Part shown: positions 15,039 to 23,736 of the stretch, piece after piece | Layout of the letters: each line of letters opens with the position of its first letter | How positions within the stretch are numbered: position 1 is the stretch's first letter | Source of the DNA: Hyphomicrobiales bacterium | Lineage (GTDB): Bacteria; Pseudomonadota; Alphaproteobacteria; Rhizobiales; Rhizobiaceae | DNA length: 32,645 nt | Reading direction: 5' to 3' | Assembly (NCBI GenBank): GCA_900468065.1 | Contig: UBTA01000084.1 | Coordinates: 1-32,645, forward strand | The notes under the pieces: generated by a model | Databases searched by the model: none | What the model was told of the DNA's origin: nothing | Seen by the model: only the letters and a program-made list of their open reading frames with translations | Position numbers and translations under genes: made by a program

Positions 15039-16601
15039 CTAAATCGCCCCTTTGGCAAAGCGCGGAACATCGAGGTAACCATCGGCCAGAATGCATGGCT
15101 TCAGGTCGCCGCGCGTTACCGCCGCGAAGGTCTCGTGGGTGAGGAAAACGAAGCCTCCGGATTCCTCCATCAGGTCCTGCATCTTCTTGTAGATCGCTCC
15201 GCGCTTCTCCGTGTCTGGTTCGTTGGTGCCCTGCTGGTAAAGTGCTTCGAATTCCGGACTGTCGAACTGCGACCAGTTGTAGATGCCGATCTGCGACGGG
15301 CGGAACCATGTGAGATTTTCCGACGGATCGACCCCGCCGGCAAAGCCCATCAGCACCATGTCGAGCGTCTTCCAGGTCTCGCCGTTCTTATCGCCCAGCG
15401 TCCAGTAGACGCCTTCGTCGACTGCCTTGATCTCGACCGTGACGCCGATGGCACCAAGAAGCGCCTGGACGATCTGGCAGGTCAGTTGGCTGGTCTTGTC
15501 GTTCATCGCGGCCAGTTCGATGGTGAGATCGGAAACACCCGCCTCTTCCAGCAGAGCCTGCGCCTTTTCTGCATCCGGCGCGTAGAGGATCGCATCGCGG
15601 TGGCCGATCATGCCGGGCGGCACGACGCCGGTCGCAGGTGCCGCAAGCCCGGAATAGGAACCGTCCATGATCTGACCGACATCGAGCGCATATTGTATGG
15701 CGCGGCGCACCCGCTCATCCTTGAATTTGGGATTGATCAGGTTGATCGACAGCCAGAGAAAGCGGTTGCCGTTCATTTCGATAAGCGTTGTATCGGCCGG
15801 AAGCGTGGTGCGATAGCTGGACAGTGTATTGAGGCTGATCTTGGTGTAGGCAACGGCTTTGGATTCGTAGGCGAGCGCCGCCGCTTCGTCATCGGTAACG
15901 ATCTCGAACTTAACCCTGGAGAACGCTGGTGGTGCGCCTTTCCAGCCGGGATTGAGGGAGAGTTGAAGGTTCTGCTTCGGCACCCATTTTTCGATGACGT
16001 ACGGACCGGCGCTGGCCGGCACTTCGGTGGTGAACTTGCCGCCGGCCTTGTCCACCGCATTGCGGCTGACGATATGACCCATGTAATAGGGCAGCGTCGT
16101 CACCCAGAACGGGATCGACGGCGTCTTCATGTGGATGATGCCGGTGCGCTCGCCTGTGACCTCGACCCTGTCCATCGCCTCGAAGGCATAGGCCCAGGCG
16201 GATGTCTTGGCCGGGTCTGCGACGCGCTCGAAAGAGAACTTCACATCGTCGGCGGTGACCGGACCGAAGCCGCCGGTCCATTCCAGCCAGTCGTGAAGTT
16301 CGAATTCGATCTGCGTCGGCGATTTCTGCGTGAGCATCTTGGCGGCATAGGGCTGCCAGCCCGGCGCTTCGCGCACATCGTTCAGCCGGTTGAGGGAGAC
16401 GAAAAGGCAGCGGCCGATCTCTTCCTCGAGCAGGCCGTTCTGAAAAGCGGGATCGAGAACCTCGATATCGGAGGCGCCGCGGATCACCAGCGTATCGTCT
16501 TCGACGGCATAACTGAGACCTGGACGAAGGGTGATAGCGGCGGCAGCGGCGGCACTGGCAGTCAGAAACTGTCGTCTGTTCAGCGGCATGTTCGTTGTCA
16601 T
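15039..16601 (-). CDS. peptide/opine-type ABC importer, periplasmic binding protein (family 5)
   Basis: A 520-residue family-5 binding protein (DppA/OppA-like). It carries a twin-arginine-like signal, NRRQFLTASAAAAAA, so it may use the Tat route. The mature part has the family's ASDIEVLDPAFQNG opening, TADDVKFSFERVADP, TSAWAYAFEAMDRVE and DERVRRAIQYALDVGQIMDG. It binds an organic substrate in the periplasm. The start at 16601 follows AAGGGGAT; a longer frame would have a basic lead. It lies 52 bases below the second ATPase in an operon with two permeases and two ATPases. Family-5 proteins also bind opines, betaines and other non-peptides, so peptide is not implied. Confidence 0.92.
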   Translation of the reverse strand: MTTNMPLNRRQFLTASAAAAAAITLRPGLSYAVEDDTLVIRGASDIEVLDPAFQNGLLEEEIGRCLFVSLNRLNDVREAPGWQPYAAKMLTQKSPTQIEFELHDWLEWTGGFGPVTADDVKFSFERVADPAKTSAWAYAFEAMDRVEVTGERTGIIHMKTPSIPFWVTTLPYYMGHIVSRNAVDKAGGKFTTEVPASAGPYVIEKWVPKQNLQLSLNPGWKGAPPAFSRVKFEIVTDDEAAALAYESKAVAYTKISLNTLSSYRTTLPADTTLIEMNGNRFLWLSINLINPKFKDERVRRAIQYALDVGQIMDGSYSGLAAPATGVVPPGMIGHRDAILYAPDAEKAQALLEEAGVSDLTIELAAMNDKTSQLTCQIVQALLGAIGVTVEIKAVDEGVYWTLGDKNGETWKTLDMVLMGFAGGVDPSENLTWFRPSQIGIYNWSQFDSPEFEALYQQGTNEPDTEKRGAIYKKMQDLMEESGGFVFLTHETFAAVTRGDLKPCILADGYLDVPRFAKGAI

Positions 16602-16653
16602 GATGCGTATCCCCTTATGGTTCTTCTTGATGCATTTTTCTGCGTTTATGCCT

Positions 16654-17658
16654 TTATCCCGCTGCCATGGCGCAGACGCCAGCCGGCGTGTCGAGCGGAA
16701 AATGGCAGCGCACGGTATGTCCATCGGCAAACGGCGTTTCCGCCGGTGCCTCGATCCGGCAGCGATCACGCGCGATACGGCAGCGCTGATGGAATTCGCA
16801 GCCGGATGGACGGTTCATGAGGCTCGGCACTTCGCCGATGACGGGTGGCTCAGCGCGACGCCGTTTTGGGTCCGGAACAGGCTCGCTGTCGAGCAGCGCC
16901 CTTGTGTAGGGATGGCGGGGTGCGCGAAAAATCTCGGCCGTCGGGCCGCTTTCAAGAACACGGCCGAGATACATGATGACGATACGATCGGAGACGTGCC
17001 GGGCGACGGCGAGATTGTGGGTGATCAAAAGGAAAGCCGTGTCGTGCCGGTCGCGAATATCCAGGAACAGGTTGAGCACGCCGCCCTGCACCGAGACATC
17101 GAGGCCTGCGGTGGGTTCGTCGGCAATGATCAGCCGCGGAACGACCGACAGCGCGCGGGCCACGGCGGCGCGGCGGGCCTGTCCGCCCGAAAGCGCATGC
17201 GGGAAACGCGATAAAAGGCTTGACCCAAGACCAGCCGTTGCTGCGAGATCCTGCAGATCGTTCCGTCTCATGCCGCCTTGACCTGCAATGCGGCGAGGCT
17301 CCGCGATCATCGCGCCGATGCGCTGGCGCGGATTGAAAGAGGACGCGGGATCCTGAAACAAAAGGGCGGCCTCGCGACGAACCTTGCGAAAACTCCCTTT
17401 GGAGAAATCCGGAAGGGCGACACCATCCAGACTGATCTGCCCGCCCGATGGCCGCATCAGGCCGATTAGTGCGCGCCCGAACGTCGTCTTGCCCGATCCG
17501 CTTTCGCCGACAATGCTGACGATCTCGCCAGGGCGGACGGCAATCGATACGTCGATGAGGATATCGAGCTTGTAGGTCGGCTGAAAGAAATAATGCGGTC
17601 CCTCCGGCACGCTGACGGTCAGATGATCGGCCGATATCACCGGGTTTTTAAGGGTCAT
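16654..17658 (-). CDS. peptide/opine-type ABC importer, ATPase (DppF-like)
   Basis: A 334-residue ATP-binding subunit with Walker [10 protein letters not shown]-loop LLFQDPASSFNPRQRIGAMI, signature LSGGQARR and Walker B LIIADEPTAGLD. The C-terminal extension (HPYTRALL, then CEFHQRCRIARDRC) is the oligopeptide-type tail with cysteines that in relatives can hold a 4Fe-4S cluster. It couples ATP hydrolysis to the DppB/C-like permeases. The start overlaps the stop of the upstream ATPase (ATGA at 17655-17658). Confidence 0.94.
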   Translation of the reverse strand: MTLKNPVISADHLTVSVPEGPHYFFQPTYKLDILIDVSIAVRPGEIVSIVGESGSGKTTFGRALIGLMRPSGGQISLDGVALPDFSKGSFRKVRREAALLFQDPASSFNPRQRIGAMIAEPRRIAGQGGMRRNDLQDLAATAGLGSSLLSRFPHALSGGQARRAAVARALSVVPRLIIADEPTAGLDVSVQGGVLNLFLDIRDRHDTAFLLITHNLAVARHVSDRIVIMYLGRVLESGPTAEIFRAPRHPYTRALLDSEPVPDPKRRRAEPPVIGEVPSLMNRPSGCEFHQRCRIARDRCRIEAPAETPFADGHTVRCHFPLDTPAGVCAMAAG

Positions 17659-18557
17659 TGCGCCCCCCTCATCACAGGCGCAATCCGGCGCAACGCCTCA
17701 TGGTCGATGACAGGCATACGGCTGATGCCCGTTTCGATCAGCGACAGTTCGCAGGCAAACAGCGCCTTGGTATAGGGATGACGCGGGTCGGCAAAGATTG
17801 CCTCCACCGTTCCCTCCTCGACGATGCGGCCGGCATACATGACTGCCACCCGGTCGCAGATTTCGGCGATGACGCCCAGATGGTGCGAAATCATCAGGAT
17901 GGCGACGCCCGATTCAGCGCGCAGTTCGCGCATCAGATGCAGGATCTGCGCCTCCATGGTGACATCGAGCGCGGTCGTCGGCTCGTCGGCAATCAGCAGC
18001 GATGGCCGCATCAGAAGTGCCGCTGCGATCGCCACACGCTGGAGCATGCCGCCGGAAAGTTGAAACGGATAGGTTTCCAGCCGGGCAGCGGGATCCGGCA
18101 ATCCGACTTGTTTCAAGACGGCCAGGATACGCTCGCGCTTCTCCTCCTTGCTTGCTGTCCGATCGCGCCAGAGCAGATCGGTCAGTTGGTGGCCGAGCGT
18201 GTGTAGCGGGCTGAACGCCGTCATCGGGTTCTGGAAGATCATCGCAGCACCCGGACCGCGCAACGATGCCACGGTCTTGTCGGGCGCACCGAGCAGGTCC
18301 GTGCCGCAGAGGGAAAGGTGCTGTCCGGTAATGACGGCCGATTGCGGCAGCAGCCGCAGGACCGCATGGGCGAGCGAGGTCTTGCCCGACCCGCTCTCGC
18401 CAATGACGCCGACGACCTCGCCCGGCCGGACGGTGAGGTGGACCCCTTGGACTGCGGGAGTTCCGCCGCCATAGGAAATCGTCAGGTCGCCTATATCGAG
18501 CACCGGCTCGGCCAATGCCGCACCCGTCACGCGGTTGAAGCCGAATTCGAGATTCAT
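17655..18557 (-). CDS. peptide/opine-type ABC importer, ATPase (DppD-like)
   Basis: A 300-residue ATP-binding subunit, the partner of the one below. It shows Walker [10 protein letters not shown]-loop [20 protein letters not shown], signature [15 protein letters not shown] and Walker [13 protein letters not shown], with [20 protein letters not shown] near the end. The cysteine-rich tail seen in the DppF-like subunit is missing, and the protein is somewhat shorter than DppD (about 327). Both ends overlap neighbours by four bases (ATGA), so translation of the ABC genes is coupled. Confidence 0.93.
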   Translation of the reverse strand: MNLEFGFNRVTGAALAEPVLDIGDLTISYGGGTPAVQGVHLTVRPGEVVGVIGESGSGKTSLAHAVLRLLPQSAVITGQHLSLCGTDLLGAPDKTVASLRGPGAAMIFQNPMTAFSPLHTLGHQLTDLLWRDRTASKEEKRERILAVLKQVGLPDPAARLETYPFQLSGGMLQRVAIAAALLMRPSLLIADEPTTALDVTMEAQILHLMRELRAESGVAILMISHHLGVIAEICDRVAVMYAGRIVEEGTVEAIFADPRHPYTKALFACELSLIETGISRMPVIDHEALRRIAPVMRGAQ

Positions 18558-19462
18558 GGCCGGCTCTCCCGCGCAAGCTTCGGATCGAGCGCATCGCGCA
18601 GTGCCTCGCCGAAGAAGGTAAACCCGATAGTGGCAAGGATCAGCGGCAGTCCACCGGCGATGACCGGCAGCGGGGTGGTGCGGATAACAGCGAAACCATC
18701 CGATAGGATGTTGCCCCAGCTGGGAATCTGCGGCTTGACGCCCAGCCCCAAGAACGACAGTCCTGCCTCGAGCGTGATGATGGTTGACAGGTCAAGACAG
18801 GCAAGGATGAGCAACGGACCAATGACATTGGGCAGCAGATGGACGAAGAGGATGCGGCCGAGACCGGCATTCATCGCCTGCTCCGCCTTGATGAAGTCGC
18901 GCGCCTTGATGCTGAGCGTCTGCGTGCGGATCAGCCGTGCATAGCTTGGGACCGAATAGATGACGATGACGAGAATGACCGTCGAAAGACCAGCCCCCAG
19001 AAGCACGACCGTGGCGAGCGCGAACATGATCATCGGCAGGGAACTCAGGCTGTCGAAAACGAGGATAAGGCCGGCATCGAGCCAGCGCGGACCGTAACCA
19101 GCGATTAGACCCAGCGGTAAAGCTGCGGCAAGTGCCACGGCTAAAGATACCAGCGCCACGGTCATCGCCGTGCGCGTTCCGAGAATGACGCGGGAGAACA
19201 GATCGCGGCCGAGCTGGTCAGTGCCGAGCAGATGGCTCCAGGACGGATCGGCGAGCCGTTCCTTGACGCTGATGGCCGTCGGTGAATAGGGTGCAATCCA
19301 TGGCGCAAAAAGAGCGGTCAGCACGATCAAAGCCACCAGCGCGCAACCGATGGTACCAAGCGGGGTCGAGACCACCTGCCGCAGGGTAGAGGTGATCCGG
19401 AAAATCCTGCCGGGCTCGGCGCTGGCAGCGCGGGTCGTGATGTCCGGTGCTGCGAGTGCCAT
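18554..19462 (-). CDS. peptide/opine-type ABC importer, permease (DppC-like)
   Basis: A 302-residue membrane protein of the BPD_transp_1 family. It has the DppC/OppC N-terminal segment (PLGTIGCALVALIVLTALFA), the periplasmic motif SWSHLLGTDQLGRDLFSRVI and the ATPase-contact loop EAA-type segment DFIKAEQAMNAGLGRILFVH. The C-terminal FTFFGEALRDALDPKL is characteristic. I chose ATG 19462, one base after the upstream stop (TAA-C-ATG), rather than an upstream frame overlapping the permease by 47 bases. Confidence 0.92.
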   Translation of the reverse strand: MALAAPDITTRAASAEPGRIFRITSTLRQVVSTPLGTIGCALVALIVLTALFAPWIAPYSPTAISVKERLADPSWSHLLGTDQLGRDLFSRVILGTRTAMTVALVSLAVALAAALPLGLIAGYGPRWLDAGLILVFDSLSSLPMIMFALATVVLLGAGLSTVILVIVIYSVPSYARLIRTQTLSIKARDFIKAEQAMNAGLGRILFVHLLPNVIGPLLILACLDLSTIITLEAGLSFLGLGVKPQIPSWGNILSDGFAVIRTTPLPVIAGGLPLILATIGFTFFGEALRDALDPKLARESRP

Positions 19463-19463
19463 G

Positions 19464-20408
19464 TTACAAAGCGCTCCTGACGCGCGGGTCGAGGAAAGCC
19501 GTGACCACATCGGCGATGATCATGCACGTGACGTAGAGCCCAGAGGTCATCAGCACAGTTCCCATGACGACGGGGTAGTTGCGCGAAATCACCGCGTCAT
19601 AGGTCATCTTTCCGAGACCCGGCCGGGAGAAAACAATCTCCGCAAAGACCGAGCCGGTCAGCAACCCGCCGAAGCCGATGGCGATGACCGACAGCACCGC
19701 GAGAAATGCCTGCTTCAGCGCATATCGATAGATGATTTTGCGCTCCGGAACACCGAACGAGCGCAGGGTACGCACATAGGCCTCCCCCATTGCCTCGATC
19801 ATCGCGGCGCGCACGATGCGCGAGACGTAGCCCACCCAACCGAGGCCAATGGCAAAGGATGGCAGGATCAGCGCTCGCGCCTGGCCCATGATATCACCGG
19901 GCTCGCCCGCGCCGATCGCCGGCAGCCAGTTGAGCGTGACGGCGAAGATCAGCAATGAATAGAGCGAAACCACGAAGGACGGAACGGCAACCAGCCCGAC
20001 CGAAAGCACGCCGATCAGCCAGTCCGGCCAGCGGCCGTGATGCACAACGGCGGCACAACCCAGCACAATGCCGAGCGCGACGGCCCAGATGAAGCTGGCG
20101 ACCGCCAGCGTCACCGTATAGGGCAGCACTTCCAGGATCATGGTCAGAACCGGGCGGCGGCTCCAGACATCCTCTCCGAGATTGCCCTGCGACAAGCGCC
20201 CGAGAAACAGGCCGAGCTGCTCGAAAATGGGCCGGTCGAGACCCATCAACTGGCGAAAGGCCTCCCGCATCTCTGGCGTCGAGCGCGGCCCGAGCGCCAC
20301 CACCGTCGGATCCCCGGGGATCATGTGCATCATCCCGAACAGGAGCAGCGCAACGATGAGCAGGATCACAAGGCCAAGCCCGATGCGACGCAGGATGAAA
20401 AAGGTCAT
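19464..20408 (-). CDS. peptide/opine-type ABC importer, permease (DppB-like)
   Basis: A 314-residue permease with the DppB/OppB N-terminal helix (MTFFILRRIGLGLVILLIVA), the IPGDPTVVALG loop and the contact segment YVRTLRSFGVPERKIIYRYA. The C-terminal half has FSRPGLGKMTYDAVISRNYP, a strong family marker. ATG 20408 is preceded by GAGGG; the upstream extension in the same frame has no membrane sequence and would overlap the hydrolase. It opens the ABC part of the operon, 31 bases after the CocE-type gene. Confidence 0.92.
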   Translation of the reverse strand: MTFFILRRIGLGLVILLIVALLLFGMMHMIPGDPTVVALGPRSTPEMREAFRQLMGLDRPIFEQLGLFLGRLSQGNLGEDVWSRRPVLTMILEVLPYTVTLAVASFIWAVALGIVLGCAAVVHHGRWPDWLIGVLSVGLVAVPSFVVSLYSLLIFAVTLNWLPAIGAGEPGDIMGQARALILPSFAIGLGWVGYVSRIVRAAMIEAMGEAYVRTLRSFGVPERKIIYRYALKQAFLAVLSVIAIGFGGLLTGSVFAEIVFSRPGLGKMTYDAVISRNYPVVMGTVLMTSGLYVTCMIIADVVTAFLDPRVRSAL

Positions 20409-20439
20409 AGGCCAGCCCTCGTTTTCGCTGACGGGCGCA

Positions 20440-22458
20440 TCAGAGATGGTCGCGGTTGAAACATGTCGCGCCCTCCCTTTCAAAGACAAGCACGTCCCGC
20501 TCATAGGCCTCCAGCCGCCAGGCCAGATGAAACTGACGGGCATCCGACGTGAGCGTCACCTTCGAGCGCGTTGTCACGTCGGCATCACCGCTGGCGAAGC
20601 TCAGGTCCCAGCCGGTATCGAGACGCGCCGACAACGGATCGCCTTCGGTGATCTGCATGCGATCGACGACACGGGCGGCCGTAACGATGGCCCGGTCTGT
20701 CAGGTGCTGGCGGCCGAAATCGCTGGTCAGGGTGACGGACTGAAAGCCGCGGCCCACGTCAACCGCGATCTCACGGCGATGCTCTTCAGGTGCGAGCTCG
20801 ACAAGCGGCATGGGCGGGGCGGTTTCGGGCGGCGGAAACATCGGGGCAATCTCGTCTTTGACCGAACTTCGGACCGGCAAAGAGAGCGTGCACGTACCGG
20901 GCTTGATGGAGAGCGCCGGTGAAATCGGTGACGGCCACAGGATCGGCCAGAGCTGCGTGGTCAGCACGAGGCGTAGCCGGTGGCCTGCCGGGAACCGGCG
21001 GCCGGTATGGTTGAGCGCGATGCGGGCGGTAAAATCTTCGTCGGGAACCAGCTTCGCCGGCTCGGTGCTGCCGTTGCGGTGGGTGAGATTGAGCGCGCCC
21101 CATGTGACCAGGGTCGAAGTGCCGTCCGGCGTGACATCGCAGATTTTCGCGACCAGAAAGGCGTCTGTCCTGTTACAGGAGGCCGTCACCGCGATGAATG
21201 GCGCCCCGAGCATGTCAAAATCATCGCTCAATGGCTGCGTGTCGAAACACAGGCCGAGGCCGTCCTCGCGGCGCTGGTCGAGCGCCATGTCAGGCACGGA
21301 GCCGCCATAACCACCATACCGTCCGAAATCGCTGCCTGTCGTGACCGGTGATGACAGCAGCATGGCTTTGCCCTGCTCCGCTGTCTCTCCGAGCGCACCC
21401 TCATTCAGATGCAGCAGCCGCTGCAAAATATTCGGCGATGGCCATGAAGGCTCAGCGACCCAACGGCCGGGATGATCGCGATAAAAAGGCGCCGGTGCAT
21501 GCGGCTCGGTTATCCATGCCGTATAGGCCGGATCGTCCATGATGCCGGTTTCAGTGCCATCCAGCCAGCGACGCCACCAGCGGATCGCCTCCTGCAGATA
21601 GCCGATTGCCGGCCCGGGGTCACCGAGGAAGGGATAAGCATGGCTCCAGGGGCCGATCAATCCCTTACGTGGGCCGGACAGCCCCTGCATCAGGCGCGGC
21701 ACGGCGTTGTAATAGGTGTCGTCCCAGCCGCTGATCGCATAGACCGGAATGGTGATTTTCGAAAAATCCTCGCAGACCGAACCACGCTGCCAATAGGCGT
21801 CGCGGCGCTGGTGCTGCATCCAGGTCTCCGACCAGCAGGTGGTGTTTTCCAGCCGCTCCTGCCACATGGCCCGCCAGCGCTCCCCGACAATCTGCGGGTC
21901 CGGCGGCAAAGCGCCAAGCCCGAGGATAAAGGACGACCACATGGCATCCTCGGTCAGAAGACAGCCGCCATAATAGTGCACGTCATCGGCATAGCGATCA
22001 TCCGAGCAACAGAGCGCGATCACTGCCTTCAGTGCGGGCGGCCTGCGGGCTGCAACCTGCAGCGCATTGAAGCCGCCCCAGGAAATGCCGGTCATCCCAA
22101 CGGCGCCGGTGGACCAGGGTTGTACGGCAAGCCACGCGATGATCTCCTCGGCGTCGTCGAATTCCTGTTCGGTATATTCGTCGTACAGGATGCCTTCGCT
22201 ATCGCCGGATCCGCGAATATCGACGCGGCAACAGGCAAAGCCATGACCGGCGATATAGGGATGCATCTTCACATCGCGAAACACCGTACCATCGCGGCGG
22301 CGGTAGGGGATGAGTTCGAGGATTGCCGCAACCGGCACCGTTTCGGCATCCTCCGGCAGCCAAATGGTCGCCGCCAGCCGTATGCCGTCCTTCATCGGGA
22401 TGAACACCGGATCGAGGCAACGAACGGTGCGGGGGGCGCTTTCGACCACCATACTCAT
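20440..22458 (-). CDS. CocE/NonD-family hydrolase
   Basis: A 672-residue alpha/beta-hydrolase plus C-terminal jelly-roll (X-Pro dipeptidyl-peptidase C domain) protein. The nucleophile elbow GISWGG puts Ser126 in place. Asp247 (GWDDTYY) and His273 (PWSHAYP) complete the likely triad. DIRGSGDSEG, the EPHAPAPFYRDHPG region and the C-terminal FPAGHRLRLVLTTQLWP fit the family, which includes cocaine esterase, glutaryl acylases and X-Pro peptidases. No signal peptide is seen, so it acts in the cytoplasm on something imported. It starts in an ATGA overlap with the MFS gene, behind GGAGG, and precedes the ABC permeases. It likely splits an ester or amide before demethylation; the true substrate is unknown. 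Confidence 0.92.
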   Translation of the reverse strand: MSMVVESAPRTVRCLDPVFIPMKDGIRLAATIWLPEDAETVPVAAILELIPYRRRDGTVFRDVKMHPYIAGHGFACCRVDIRGSGDSEGILYDEYTEQEFDDAEEIIAWLAVQPWSTGAVGMTGISWGGFNALQVAARRPPALKAVIALCCSDDRYADDVHYYGGCLLTEDAMWSSFILGLGALPPDPQIVGERWRAMWQERLENTTCWSETWMQHQRRDAYWQRGSVCEDFSKITIPVYAISGWDDTYYNAVPRLMQGLSGPRKGLIGPWSHAYPFLGDPGPAIGYLQEAIRWWRRWLDGTETGIMDDPAYTAWITEPHAPAPFYRDHPGRWVAEPSWPSPNILQRLLHLNEGALGETAEQGKAMLLSSPVTTGSDFGRYGGYGGSVPDMALDQRREDGLGLCFDTQPLSDDFDMLGAPFIAVTASCNRTDAFLVAKICDVTPDGTSTLVTWGALNLTHRNGSTEPAKLVPDEDFTARIALNHTGRRFPAGHRLRLVLTTQLWPILWPSPISPALSIKPGTCTLSLPVRSSVKDEIAPMFPPPETAPPMPLVELAPEEHRREIAVDVGRGFQSVTLTSDFGRQHLTDRAIVTAARVVDRMQITEGDPLSARLDTGWDLSFASGDADVTTRSKVTLTSDARQFHLAWRLEAYERDVLVFEREGATCFNRDHL

Positions 22459-23726
22459 GGCGCCTCCCCTTTTGTATCGTTCGGGAAGACACCATTATCC
22501 TTGCGCGGCAACCATTCGTAGACGGCGGGTGAGGTTTGCGGATAGGCAACGAAGTCCTCGCGGTTATCGACTTTCGGCTGCTGCAGAGTGCGCCAAAGGG
22601 CAAAGCCTGCGAAGGCGAGCGACAGGACGATGGCGTACCAGAAGAAGGAGGCGGCGCCGAAATGCTCGACACCGGTTGCGGCGATGGCCGGACCGATCGT
22701 ACCGCCCAGCGCCCAGACGAGCAACAGATTGGACGACAGGGCGACGAATTCGGACGAGGTGGCACGGTCATTGGCATGGGCGACGCCAAGTGGGTAGAAA
22801 ATTTCGGACACGCCGCCAAAAACCGAGAACAGGATCAACAGCATCCAGAACGGCGTTGTGACATCGATGGCGAGAAACAGCCCGCAGACGGCAGCCAGAA
22901 CCAGCGATAACCAGAGCATCATGTTGCGCCGGTCGAGCTTGTCGGACAGTGCTCCGAGCGGAAATTGCAGCAACAGCGCGCCGAGCGCCACCGCAGCCAT
23001 CAGGACGACGATGCGGTCCTGGGCGAAACCAAGCTCAAGCCCGTAAAGCGAACCGATGCTGGCAAAGGTCGAGGAAATCAGCCCTGTCATCAGGCAGGCG
23101 AGCGTGCCGAGCGGCGACGTCCTGAAAGCCCTGAGGAAATGCACGCCGACCGGTGCATGCAGCTGTGGTTCACCAACCCAGACAGCGGTGACAGGAACCA
23201 GGGCCAGCGCATAGAAAGCGGCGGCGATCATCAGCATGCCGTCACCGGCGGGATCAATGTCCCGGGCCAGCAATTGTCCAAGCCCGTAGAATAGGCCGAG
23301 GACCAGAACATAGAGGGTGAGCGTACGCCCGCGCCCCGCATTCGGCACCATCGCGTTCAACCAGCTTTCGATGATCACCGATTGTCCCGCGTTGACAAAA
23401 CCCATGACCGCCATGATGACCATGAACACGGCAACGCCCGGCTCGATGCCAAGCGACAGAAGCAGCGCCGCGGAAAGCGCGGAAAACGCCGCATAGGCAC
23501 GCACCTCACCAACCGAGCGGATCAATCCGATGGACCCCATGCAGCCGACGAGAAAACCAGCCCCCTCCGCCATGACGACGAGACCGACGATATTTGCGCC
23601 GTCGCCGTTGGCGATGATGCGCAGCGGCAGGAGCGTATGGAACAATCCGGAACCGGCAGCATGGAGCGCGCCGCCGGCAAGCGGGGAAGCGATCGACCAT
23701 GGTGACAGGCTTGGGATCGGGCTCAT
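22455..23726 (-). CDS. MFS transporter
   Basis: A 423-residue major facilitator with about twelve hydrophobic helices. Markers include the loop-8/9 motif GALSDKLDRRN (GXXXDRXGRR-like), WLNAMVPNAGRGRTLTLYVL and the C-terminal GGTIGPAIAATG. The style resembles the YcaD/MFS_1 subgroup. I chose ATG 23726, 10 bases after the flavoprotein stop, over a 48-residue upstream extension rich in Ser/Pro and overlapping that gene. It might export a by-product or take up substrate next to the ABC system. Direction and substrate cannot be told. Confidence 0.88.
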   Translation of the reverse strand: MSPIPSLSPWSIASPLAGGALHAAGSGLFHTLLPLRIIANGDGANIVGLVVMAEGAGFLVGCMGSIGLIRSVGEVRAYAAFSALSAALLLSLGIEPGVAVFMVIMAVMGFVNAGQSVIIESWLNAMVPNAGRGRTLTLYVLVLGLFYGLGQLLARDIDPAGDGMLMIAAAFYALALVPVTAVWVGEPQLHAPVGVHFLRAFRTSPLGTLACLMTGLISSTFASIGSLYGLELGFAQDRIVVLMAAVALGALLLQFPLGALSDKLDRRNMMLWLSLVLAAVCGLFLAIDVTTPFWMLLILFSVFGGVSEIFYPLGVAHANDRATSSEFVALSSNLLLVWALGGTIGPAIAATGVEHFGAASFFWYAIVLSLAFAGFALWRTLQQPKVDNREDFVAYPQTSPAVYEWLPRKDNGVFPNDTKGEAP

Positions 23727-23736
23727 CAACCGGCCC

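Noticed and set aside
15135-16820. 561-codon open frame on the plus strand
   Set aside because: It mirrors the family-5 binding protein, whose Tat signal and motifs are clear on the minus strand; GC-rich codons keep the antisense frame open.
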